Part shown: piece after piece, positions 16,754 to 23,572 of the stretch
Position numbering within the stretch: position 1 is the first letter of the stretch
Layout of the letters: each line of letters begins with the position of its first letter
Assembly (NCBI GenBank): GCA_964390645.1
Contig: CAYMLL010000059.1
Span: 1 to 29,666, forward strand
DNA from: CAYMLL01 sp964390645
GTDB taxonomy: Bacteria > Planctomycetota > UBA8108
Length of the DNA: 29,666 nucleotides
Direction of reading: 5' to 3'
Notes under the pieces: model-generated
The model's input: the letters and a program-made list of their open reading frames with translations, nothing else
Databases searched by the model: none
Told to the model about the DNA's origin: nothing
Program-made: the position numbers and the translations under genes

Positions 16754-16787
16754 AAGCTGCTCCCCGAATGGGCTGCCGGGGGAGCTT
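16754..16787. terminator. Candidate bidirectional hairpin between convergent genes
   Basis: AAGCT...TCCCCG (16754-16766) can pair with CGGGGGAGCTT (16777-16787) with a 2-nt bulge and one G-T pair. It sits in the 159-bp convergent space between the glycosyltransferase and the TPR gene. No U-tract is present. Confidence 0.3.
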
Positions 16788-16881
16788 GTCGGTTCCATCG
16801 CGCGGCGTGCAGAAGTCATCAGCGCTCACCGGCGGGTCGAACGAGAGAGACCGGGCCTGTCGGCGATGGTGACGCTCGAGG

Positions 16882-17478
16882 CTAGAGCCCGAGAAACTCC
16901 CGCAGGTGATTGTCGTAGATCTCGTTCGACTCCGGCAGAGCCATGTTCAGGCGGTACTCGTTGATCACCTTGATCGACATCGCGATCCACTCCCGCCAGC
17001 AGGAGCCGCAGATCGACTCGTGGACGTGCCGGCCCAGATCGCCCGAGAAGGGGGCCTCGTCGAGCTGTGGGTTGACCTTGAAGCAGCGCTTGCAGGTCCA
17101 GGCGTTCGGGGGGACCGGAGCTCCATCGCTCGAGCCTGCCGTGGTGAGGTCGGGCGGAGTCGTTCCGAGCGACTGGAGGAGATTCGACATTCGGTCACGG
17201 GGCATGAACTCGCCGCGCTCGTGCGCCAGGCGGACTCCGTTCTCCAGCACGGTGATCGCCTCGTCCTTCCTGTCCTGACCGACGAGAGCCTCGCCGAGGA
17301 GAGCGTACGCGACCGAGTGTCGCGGGTTGATCTCTAGCGTACGGCGCAGCGCCGGCTCCGCCTTCGTGAACTCGCCGGACTCGCAGTGGAGCTTGCCGAG
17401 GCTGAAGTGGGCCAGCTCGTTGTCGGGGTCCGCGTCGGCCATGTTCTCGAAGAGTTGGATGCGATCTTCCTGGTTCAT
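16882..17478 (-). CDS. TPR protein with C-terminal YggX-like, double CxxC domain
   Basis: 198 residues, cytoplasmic. Residues 1-95 contain two tetratricopeptide repeats (NELAHFSLGKLHCESGEFTKAEPALRRTLEINP; SVAYALLGEALVGQDRKDEAITVLENGV). Residues about 127-198 resemble YggX, the small Fe(II)-trafficking/oxidative-protection protein: FSGDLGRHVHESI matches YPGELGKRIYNEI, W-x2-W is kept (161-164), and VINEYRLNMALPE...HLREFLGL matches its LINEKKLN helix and tail. Two CxxC pairs (Cys129/Cys132, Cys157/Cys160) could form a metal site that classical YggX lacks. ATG 17478 is chosen because the TPR begins there and GGAG lies upstream; the longer frame is arginine-rich noise. It lies 68 bp downstream of the AmrS gene on the same strand. 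A role in iron or Fe-S maintenance is inference. Confidence 0.75.
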   Translation of the reverse strand: MNQEDRIQLFENMADADPDNELAHFSLGKLHCESGEFTKAEPALRRTLEINPRHSVAYALLGEALVGQDRKDEAITVLENGVRLAHERGEFMPRDRMSNLLQSLGTTPPDLTTAGSSDGAPVPPNAWTCKRCFKVNPQLDEAPFSGDLGRHVHESICGSCWREWIAMSIKVINEYRLNMALPESNEIYDNHLREFLGL

Positions 17479-17546
17479 CAGCTGGCAATCTCCGGGTTCT
17501 CGAGTGCTCGCGTCATTCTTCCAGGCGCGGGTCGCAGAAGGAAGCG

Positions 17547-18668
17547 TCAAAGCTCGACAGGCTTCGGCCTTCCGGTGCCCGGTGTCATCCGCGGTGGGTT
17601 GCTCTCCCAGACTCCGGGCACGAGCACGCCGCAGTCGGGACATCGGTCGTCACGCATGCGGTTTTCCTCGACGAGGAATCCGCGTCGGCGAACCAGCGGG
17701 GAGCGACACTCGTGGCAATGCGTGATCTCGGCGTCGCCGACCCGGCCGGGGGCATTGCCCGCGTAGACGAAGCGGAGGCCCTCGTCGTGTCCGATCTGGA
17801 CGGCCCGCAAGAGCGTGTCAGCCGTGGTTCGATCGCGATCGAGCATCTTGTAGTCGGGGTGAAAGGCTGTCAGGTGCCAGGGCATCAGCGGGTCGACACC
17901 GGCGAGGAAGGCGGCGGCGCGGCGCAGCTCGTCATCGTCGTCGTTGAACCGTGGCACGATCAGCGTCACGATCTCGACCCAGAATCCCAGGCGCTTGAGC
18001 TCGCGGATCGTGTCGAGGATGTTCGACAGGCGGCCGCCGAGCTCGCGGTAGGCGGCGTCGGTGAATCCCTTGAGGTCGACCTTGAAGAGATCGACCCAGG
18101 GGCGCAGGAACTCGAGCACCTGGGGAGTGGCGTTGCCGTTTGACACCAGCGCGCAGGTCATCCCTCGGCTCGTTGCGACGCGGAAGATCTCGACGGCCCA
18201 GTCCGCGGTGATCAGCGGCTCGTTGTAGGACGAGGCGACGACGCGCGCGCCAGCCCTCAGGCCCGCGTCCACGATCTGCTCGGGTCGCGCCGGAATCGGT
18301 GGCGCGTTTGCCTCCTCGTCGCGTAGCGTCTGGCTCGAGAGCCAGTTCTGGCAGTAGGCGCACTTGAGGTCGCAGCCGAGCATGCCGAAGGTCAGCGCGT
18401 CACGGCCGGCGAAGGCGTGGAAGAAGGGCTTCTTCTCGATCGGATCGCACGCGAGCGCGCTGACGTAGTTCGCAGGGCGCCGCAGCACCCCGTCACGTAC
18501 GTGTCGCACGCGGCAGACGCCTCGATGCCCCTCGGCGATGCGGCACCGATGGCCGCAGGCGAGACACTCGAGTCGATCATCGTCGAGCCTGTGGACGAGC
18601 GCTTCCGGCGTCGAGGCCGAGAAGCCCTCGAGAATGGATTCTGGCGTGGAGTTCTCGGTGGATGTCAT
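17547..18668 (-). CDS. amrS: AmmeMemoRadiSam-system radical SAM enzyme (AmrS-like)
   Basis: 373 residues. The N-terminal cysteine cluster CLACGHRC...GVC (35-52) is typical of AmrS. The radical SAM motif is MLGCDLKCAYCQNW with Cys99, Cys103 and Cys106 at standard x3/x2 spacing. The 'VASSYNEPLI' and 'VSNGNATPQVLEFLRPWVDLFKVDLKGF' strands match the PflA/AmrS barrel, and WHLTAFHPDYKM is a family hallmark. The C-terminus adds a zinc-ribbon-like pair (CHEC, CPDC). The natural reaction of this family is unresolved; elsewhere it occurs with AMMECR1- and Memo-like partners, which are not in this window. ATG 18668 begins the conserved protein. It is divergent from proC across a 110-bp region with spaced repeats and is followed by the TPR-YggX gene. 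Confidence 0.9.
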   Translation of the reverse strand: MTSTENSTPESILEGFSASTPEALVHRLDDDRLECLACGHRCRIAEGHRGVCRVRHVRDGVLRRPANYVSALACDPIEKKPFFHAFAGRDALTFGMLGCDLKCAYCQNWLSSQTLRDEEANAPPIPARPEQIVDAGLRAGARVVASSYNEPLITADWAVEIFRVATSRGMTCALVSNGNATPQVLEFLRPWVDLFKVDLKGFTDAAYRELGGRLSNILDTIRELKRLGFWVEIVTLIVPRFNDDDDELRRAAAFLAGVDPLMPWHLTAFHPDYKMLDRDRTTADTLLRAVQIGHDEGLRFVYAGNAPGRVGDAEITHCHECRSPLVRRRGFLVEENRMRDDRCPDCGVLVPGVWESNPPRMTPGTGRPKPVEL

Positions 18669-18711
18669 GGGGAGCTCTTCGAGGGGTGGACGGGAGCGAC
18701 AAGAGGCTCTA

Positions 18712-18741
18712 TCTTTCGATGCTGCACACGGTCTTTCGATG
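18712..18741. repeat. Two 10-bp direct repeats 20 bp apart in the amrS/proC divergent promoter region
   Basis: TCTTTCGATG occurs at 18712-18721 and 18732-18741, identical and with a start-to-start distance of exactly 20 bp, close to two helical turns. The pair lies in the 110-bp space between the amrS start (18668, -) and the proC start (18779, +), so a regulator could bind the same helix face twice and influence either gene. The binding protein is unknown. Confidence 0.5.
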
Positions 18742-18778
18742 ATTCTAAACCGAACTCGTATCCGGGACACGGACTCCG

Positions 18779-19609
18779 ATGCTGAACCAGCGAGTGCTGC
18801 TTGTCGGCGGTGGCAACATGGGCCGCTCTCTTCTTCGCGGGATCCTCCGGGCGGGGCTGACCCCGCCGGAGAGCTTCACCGTCGTCGACGTTCACGAGGG
18901 GAAGCTCGAGGAGCTGCGCGCGAAGTTCGGGGTCCACGTGTCGACCGATGCCGCATCCGTCGTCGCCGAAACGGACGTGATCATACTGGCGGTGAAGCCG
19001 TACACGGTGAACGATGTCATCGACGGATTTCGTGACCAGGTACGTCGCGGTCAGCTGGTGCTGTCGATCATCGCCGGAGTCGAGGCCGGCTACATACGTG
19101 AGCGCATCGGGAAGGACAACCCGGTCGTGCGCTGCATGCCGAACATCGCGGCGACGGTCGATGCCGCCGCGAGCGCGATCTGCAGCTGTGGCGTCGCGAC
19201 GAACGAGCATCTCGATCTGGCGGAGAAGGTATTCGGTGCCGTCGGTGACGTGGTGCGAGTGGAGGAGCACCAGATTGACGCGGTCACGGGGCTCAGTGGC
19301 AGCGGGCCAGCCTACATCTACATGGTTATCGAGGCGCTGTGCGACGGTGGGGTGAAGATGGGATTGCCGCGCGATGTCGCGATGAAGCTGGCGACTCAGA
19401 CGGTTGCGGGAGCGGCACGGCTCGTCAAGGAGACCGGAGAGCATCCGGCGACCTTGCGCGATCAGGTGACGACTCCAGGCGGCACGACGATCGCAGCCGT
19501 ACACGAGCTCGAGGAACGTGGGTTGCGCGCGATGCTGATCAGCGCGGTGGTCACAGCGACCGAGCAGTCCCGCCGGCTCAACGAGGAGACACGGTCACGA
19601 GGGAGCTAG
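18779..19609 (+). CDS. proC: Pyrroline-5-carboxylate reductase
   Basis: 276 residues, the normal length. It reduces 1-pyrroline-5-carboxylate to proline with NAD(P)H, the last step of proline synthesis. The Rossmann motif is VGGGNMG (9-15). VILAVKPYTV is the second nucleotide-fold strand, and VVRCMPNIAATVDAAASAI matches the MPN-P segment, although the usual Pro/Thr after MPN is Ile-Ala. GLSGSGPAYIYMVIEAL is the dimerisation and substrate signature, and LRDQVTTPGGTTIAAVHELE is the PROSITE pattern. ATG 18779 starts exactly at the fold. No strong Shine-Dalgarno is visible. It stands alone on its strand. Confidence 0.95.
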   Translation: MLNQRVLLVGGGNMGRSLLRGILRAGLTPPESFTVVDVHEGKLEELRAKFGVHVSTDAASVVAETDVIILAVKPYTVNDVIDGFRDQVRRGQLVLSIIAGVEAGYIRERIGKDNPVVRCMPNIAATVDAAASAICSCGVATNEHLDLAEKVFGAVGDVVRVEEHQIDAVTGLSGSGPAYIYMVIEALCDGGVKMGLPRDVAMKLATQTVAGAARLVKETGEHPATLRDQVTTPGGTTIAAVHELEERGLRAMLISAVVTATEQSRRLNEETRSRGS

Positions 19610-19727
19610 TCCGCATGTCTCACCGCTTCCTGCTGCGAAGTCACAGGTCGCGCCGAGGACTGCGTCGGGCTGCGCGGCTCGGCGCTCCAGGGTCGCACAC
19701 GAGGTGCGCGCCGTTCACGCCGGGGGA

Positions 19728-20408
19728 TCATGTCGTCTCGTCGGTCTCGCGCAGCTCGATGGGGCTGCCCTGGAGGGACGTTGCGACCTCGAGAGCCAGG
19801 ACGAGCGCCACGATCGGCAGCTGCGCGGCGCTCTTCGTGATCTCGACCGTGTAGCGCTGCCCCGTGCTTGCGGGTGAGCCTTGCTCGTCGCGTTGCCAGG
19901 ATACCGAGGCGACGAGTCGTCCGTCAGCGCGAATCTCGTACTCTCGCTCCTCGAGATCGCCGACGACCTCGAGGTCCTCGGCCGCGGGGAAGCCCGGCGG
20001 CAGTCCGTTCGCAGGGCCGACGAGATCGGGGATCCGGTCCGCTCCGGGGTGCTTCAGCTTCAGCCAGCTGGTGTTCTTCACGCGCAGCTTCAGTGTCGCT
20101 TGCCGTGAGATCCGGGGCCGCTCGATCTTCACCAGGGTCTTGTGTGGAGGCACGCCGAGGAGAATCGGCAGGCGTTCGATGCTGCCCGAGATCGTCGAGA
20201 GCTCCACGTCTCCGGGGGCCTCGCACTGGACCACGGAGCTCGGGCCCTCGCGGTAGAGCCCGGACGCGTGGACGCGGAGGCGGCGCCAGCGGGTGGGCTG
20301 GCGGGGTGTTCCCGCGTTCTCCTTCTTGCGTGGTCGCGTCAGGACCACGAAGAGGATGATCGCAGCGGCGAGGATCGCGGTGCCGATAAGGGAGTCGGTG
20401 CCGTCCAT
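19728..20408 (-). CDS. Membrane-anchored hypothetical protein
   Basis: 226 residues, family not recognised. An N-terminal helix (SLIGTAILAAAIILFVVLT, 6-24) followed by RPRKK gives an N-out, cytoplasm-facing topology. The middle (about 45-190) is probably beta-rich (LRVHASGLYR, VELSTISGSIERLPILLG, TLKLRVKNTSWLKLKH, EYEIRADGRLVASVSWQ). A second hydrophobic stretch (LPIVALVLALEVATS) lies near the C-terminus. The alternating strand pattern suggests a C2- or LURP-like membrane-associated domain, but I cannot assign it. The ATG at 20408 begins the hydrophobic helix; no good ribosome-binding site is visible. It converges with proC (118-bp gap, nothing recognisable) and diverges from the HAD gene. 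Confidence 0.6.
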   Translation of the reverse strand: MDGTDSLIGTAILAAAIILFVVLTRPRKKENAGTPRQPTRWRRLRVHASGLYREGPSSVVQCEAPGDVELSTISGSIERLPILLGVPPHKTLVKIERPRISRQATLKLRVKNTSWLKLKHPGADRIPDLVGPANGLPPGFPAAEDLEVVGDLEEREYEIRADGRLVASVSWQRDEQGSPASTGQRYTVEITKSAAQLPIVALVLALEVATSLQGSPIELRETDETT

Positions 20409-20563
20409 CCATGTCTTATCGCTCGGCTCGGCTCGATACCTTGAATGATTCGGGGCGACGTGGTCTTGTCGACTGAGGACGACGGCCCGTCCTGGACGAA
20501 GTCAGCTCCGGGGGGCTCTCGCATGCGGGTGGAAGCCCGTGGACTTCGAGGCAAGGGATCATC

Positions 20564-21289
20564 ATGTCAGCCATCTCGGCGTGTCTCTTCGACTACGGGA
20601 ACACCATCGTCGAGTTCGACCGTCCACAGACGGATCGGGTCCTGTCCGAGCTGGCGACGTTTCTGTCGGCACGGGTGAGCGGCATCGAGCTCGAGCGTCT
20701 TCAAGATGCGATGCGGGTCGTCTGCGCGATGCCCTATCGCAAGGGAGAGTCGGTATTTCGTGAGCACACGCCGCTGGCTCAGATGGCGATGCTGCTCGAG
20801 CGTTCGCTCGATCGGCGCTTCGATATCGCGGAACCGCTGGTCGCGGAGGCCAACGACGAGCTCCAGCGGCGCTTTGTCGAGTCCATCGAGATCGAGCCGG
20901 AGGTCGCGGAGTACCTCGCCGAGCTTTCGAAGAGGTTGCCGCTCGGCATCGTGTCGAACTATCCCTGCGGGGAGACGCTCCGTCGTTCGCTCGCGGCCGT
21001 CGGAGTCCTCGAGCACTTTCGTGTTGTCGTCGTCAGCGGCGATGTCGGGTTCGTGAAACCGCACGAATTGCCGTTCGAGGCGGCGGTCTCGAAGCTCCCC
21101 TGTCCGCCGGCCGAGGTGCTCTTCGTCGGCGACCGGTGGGACGCCGATATGCTCGGCGCGAATCGTCAGGGGATGCGCACCTGTCACCACGTCGGGTATA
21201 CTGCGGATCGGGATTTCGAGGATCGATACGAGGCGTATCGCCCGGATCATCGTATCCAGCATCTGAGAGAGCTCGAGAGCATTCTGTGA
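20564..21289 (+). CDS. HAD-superfamily hydrolase
   Basis: 241 residues, Rossmann-like HAD fold with a helical cap (about 20-110). Motif I is LFDYGNT with nucleophile Asp10; the second Asp of the usual DxDxT is Gly12, as in haloacid-dehalogenase-like or phosphonatase-like branches that do not use that acid/base. Motif II is IVSN (Ser131), motif III is Lys165 in GFVKPHELPFEAAV, and motif IV is FVGDRWDADMLGA (Asp190, Asp193/195). The product may be a phosphatase with altered chemistry or a dehalogenase; the substrate is unknown. ATG 20564 is the only sensible start before motif I, with AAGGGA upstream. Its stop overlaps the next gene's GTG (GTGA at 21286-21289). Confidence 0.85.
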   Translation: MSAISACLFDYGNTIVEFDRPQTDRVLSELATFLSARVSGIELERLQDAMRVVCAMPYRKGESVFREHTPLAQMAMLLERSLDRRFDIAEPLVAEANDELQRRFVESIEIEPEVAEYLAELSKRLPLGIVSNYPCGETLRRSLAAVGVLEHFRVVVVSGDVGFVKPHELPFEAAVSKLPCPPAEVLFVGDRWDADMLGANRQGMRTCHHVGYTADRDFEDRYEAYRPDHRIQHLRELESIL

Positions 21290-22695
21290 GATCGACCCGG
21301 GTGAGTCGCAGGGACGTCGGCTTGACGGCGGCGGTTTTGCTCGTCGCTCCGGTGGCGTTCGGAGACGATGATCCCGGGGCCGAGATCGCGCCGGCCGCAG
21401 CCGAGGCTACGTATCACCGGCATGTCGTGCCCATCGTGAAGAGAAGCTGTGTCGGCTGTCACGGGGGCAAGCGGCCGAAGGGGAAGCTCAGTATGGAGAG
21501 TCTCGGGCGTCTGCTCGCGGGCGGCAAGAAAGGCTCGCCGGTAGTGCCCGGAAAGCCTGACGAGAGTCTCCTGTACCAGCTGCTCTGTGGCGCGAAGAAG
21601 CCTTTCATGCCGCCGAGGAAGGCGGAGCCCCTCAGCGAGGTGGAGATCCTGACGTTCCGTGCCTGGATTGAAGGGGGAGCGAAGGCGGGGGAGCCGGGTG
21701 AGGCGGCGCCCTATGCGACCCCGCCAGCGGCACCGACCTACTCGCGACCGCCGGTGATCGCGGGGCTCGCCTACTCGGCGGACGGTCAGCGGCTTTTTGT
21801 GGGCGGCTACCGTGAGGTGCTCGTTCATGACGTCGACAGAATCGTCGCGGCCGGGGCGGGTGGTGTGGCGCTGGAGCCGGTCGGGAGGCTCGTCGGCGAG
21901 GCGGAGCGGATTCAGGATCTGGCGCTGTCTCCGGACGGAGAGCTTCTGGCGGTGGCGGCGGGGTCGCCGGGGCGTTTCGGAGAGCTGCAGGTGTGGGCAG
22001 TCGACAGTGGCGAGCTCGTCGAATTCCGTCGTATCGGGGGGGATGTGCTCTACGCGGTCGACTTCGCGCCGGACGGTTCGAGGATCGCCACGGCGGGAAC
22101 GGATCGTGCGTTGCATGTCGTGTCGACGGCAGGGCTCGAGGATGTTTTCGCGTCGGAGATCCATTCGGACTGGATCTTCGGCGTGGCATATGGCGGTGAC
22201 GGCTCGAGGCTGTTTTCCGGCGGGCGCGACAAGACGCTGAAGGTGTCGGGGGCGGTGGACGGCAGGTTTCTCCAGACGTTGGTGACGTTCGGCAAGTCGG
22301 TCTCGGGAGTGCTGGGGCGACCCGGGAGTGATCAGGTGCTCGTCTTCAGCGAGACCGGGGGGGCGCGTCTTATCGGCGCCGGGGATCTGAAGGAAAAGCG
22401 CCAGCTGGAGAAACAGAGCGGGGCGGTGCTCGCCGGTGCTTTCAGTCGCGATGGCAAGCAGCTTGCGCTCGGCGGCGTCGCAAACGAGGTCCGGGTCTAC
22501 GCGAGCGACGACGGCAAGCGGGTGGCGAGCCTGGCGAGCGGGCCTGAGTGGACCTTCGCGCTGGCGTTTCGACCGGACGGGGGACAGCTGGCGGTGGCCG
22601 GATTGCAGGGGGTGGTGCGTCTTTACGATCTAAAGGAATCGAAGCGGATCGCCGAAGTCATTCCAGTCGTGATCACGGTCCAGGAGGCTCGTTGA
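21286..22695 (+). CDS. Planctomycetal c-type cytochrome domain fused to WD40-like propeller
   Basis: 469 residues, exported. The signal peptide is VSRRDVGLTAAVLLVAPVAFG, with a twin-arginine pair. A cytochrome c-like domain (about 40-140) contains CVGCH (haem attachment) and FMPP, where Met is the likely distal ligand; the arrangement VVPIVKRSCVGCH...SVVPGKPDESLLY...LTFRAWIEGGA is that of the planctomycete cytochrome C family. The rest is a seven-bladed WD40-like propeller (repeats such as QDLALSPDGELLAVAAG, YAVDFAPDGSRIATAGTDRALHV, FGVAYGGDGSRLFSGGRDKTLKV, FALAFRPDGGQLAVAGLQGVVRLYDL). A role in extracytoplasmic electron transfer or protein assembly is inferred. Start GTG 21286 overlaps the HAD stop; GTG 21301 is an alternative. 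Confidence 0.87.
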   Translation: MRSTRVSRRDVGLTAAVLLVAPVAFGDDDPGAEIAPAAAEATYHRHVVPIVKRSCVGCHGGKRPKGKLSMESLGRLLAGGKKGSPVVPGKPDESLLYQLLCGAKKPFMPPRKAEPLSEVEILTFRAWIEGGAKAGEPGEAAPYATPPAAPTYSRPPVIAGLAYSADGQRLFVGGYREVLVHDVDRIVAAGAGGVALEPVGRLVGEAERIQDLALSPDGELLAVAAGSPGRFGELQVWAVDSGELVEFRRIGGDVLYAVDFAPDGSRIATAGTDRALHVVSTAGLEDVFASEIHSDWIFGVAYGGDGSRLFSGGRDKTLKVSGAVDGRFLQTLVTFGKSVSGVLGRPGSDQVLVFSETGGARLIGAGDLKEKRQLEKQSGAVLAGAFSRDGKQLALGGVANEVRVYASDDGKRVASLASGPEWTFALAFRPDGGQLAVAGLQGVVRLYDLKESKRIAEVIPVVITVQEAR

Positions 22696-22723
22696 CTGAC
22701 GGGTCGACGGGCTTTCAGTGTGG

Positions 22724-22750
22724 TACGGACTCGCGAATCGAGTTCCGGTA
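22724..22750 (+). terminator. Hairpin between cytochrome/WD40 and thioredoxin-like genes
   Basis: TACGGACTCG (22724-22733) pairs with CGAGTTCCGGTA (22739-22750) over 10 bp with two single-base bulges and a 5-nt loop. It lies 29 nt after the cytochrome gene stop and 31 nt before the next ATG. It may be an attenuator or processing site; there is no U-tract. Confidence 0.35.
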
Positions 22751-22781
22751 AGCGAGTGTTTCAACGCTCAGGAGTGACCTG

Positions 22782-23267
22782 ATGAGTCGCGTCATCTGCA
22801 TCGTCGGTCTGCTGGCTCTCTTGTCGTCGCTCGTCGGTTGTGGATCGGTGGAGGCGATTCCGCTGGCGGACACACGGGGTCAGCAGTGGGTGTGGCCGTA
22901 CTTCGTGGGACGTCAGCCGACGGTGGTGGCGTTCTGGGACTGTGACAATATCGAGTCGATCGAGGCGATGCCGGCGCTGAACACGCTTCACGACCGGGAT
23001 TCGGGCGTGCAACTCGTGACCGTGTGCGTCGAGCCGGATCGCCAGCGTGCCGACCGTTGGCTGCGCAAGCAGCGCGCCAGCTTCGTCGTGGTTCTCGATC
23101 CGAACGAGAAGCTGGCGAAGCAGCTGGCTGTGACTTCGTACCCCACCTACATCTACTTCAACACCCGGGGAGAGGAAGTGCAGCGCTATCTGAACATCCA
23201 GAGCGCCTGGAAGTTCTTCGACCTGCCGAGGTTCCTCGACCAGGGTTGGGCTCAGAGCGCGCCCTGA
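22782..23267 (+). CDS. Thioredoxin-fold (TlpA-like) lipoprotein lacking the CxxC
   Basis: 161 residues. Lipoprotein signal: hydrophobic ICIVGLLALLSS then lipobox LVGC with Cys20 as the lipidated residue. The mature domain follows the TlpA/AhpC pattern: TVVAFWDCDNIESIEAMPALNTL, LVTVCVEPDRQRADRWLRKQ, FVVVLDPNEKLAKQLAVTSYPTYIYFN (cis-Pro121). At the usual CxxC position the sequence reads Asn56-Ile-Glu-Ser59, with a single displaced Cys54, so a dithiol redox role is unlikely; a structural or single-thiol role is possible. ATG 22782 follows GGAG at good spacing. The cytochrome-bearing gene lies 86 bp upstream. A link with cytochrome maturation or peroxide handling is only suggested by context. Confidence 0.78.
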   Translation: MSRVICIVGLLALLSSLVGCGSVEAIPLADTRGQQWVWPYFVGRQPTVVAFWDCDNIESIEAMPALNTLHDRDSGVQLVTVCVEPDRQRADRWLRKQRASFVVVLDPNEKLAKQLAVTSYPTYIYFNTRGEEVQRYLNIQSAWKFFDLPRFLDQGWAQSAP

Positions 23268-23572
23268 GGTCGGGCCCCCCGGACTTCCCGACTGCCGGGA
23301 CCCAGGAGGGTCTCGTGGCTCTCCCCGACCCGGTTCCACGGCCCCGGGCAGACTTGCCGACGATCGAGGTGCGTGCAGACATCGTCGGGTGCCGTGTGGT
23401 GTGGCTGACCCCGTGATGTGTCACGTGTCGGACGTGGCTGACCCGGGTCGAGGTGTCAGAAGCGCCTCGTGCTGTGCCGGATGTTTCTGACCCGCGAATC
23501 GGATCGAGCGGCGGGGCTCCGGGTGACCCCGTGGAGCCGGCGCGTCCATCCGGGACCGGGGGGCCGGGGGCC
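23268..23572. other. 305-bp convergent region with short imperfect repeats
   Basis: No credible gene. It contains GTGGCTGACCC twice (23401-23411 and 23434-23444) and a relative, GTTTCTGACCC (23483-23493). GTCAGAA (23455-23461) and TTCTGAC (23485-23491) are perfect inverted arms that extend imperfectly inward. A small palindrome, CGTGA...TCACG (23412-23425), lies between the copies. The look is that of a short interspersed intergenic repeat rather than a simple terminator. Confidence 0.45.
23455..23491. repeat. Inverted repeat hairpin in the intergenic repeat region
   Basis: Arms GTCAGAA (23455-23461) and TTCTGAC (23485-23491), 7 bp perfect; the stem extends inward by up to four more pairs, two of them G-T, with one mismatch, around a loop of about 13 nt. 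It may end transcription from both convergent genes or be part of a dispersed repeat family. Confidence 0.45.
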
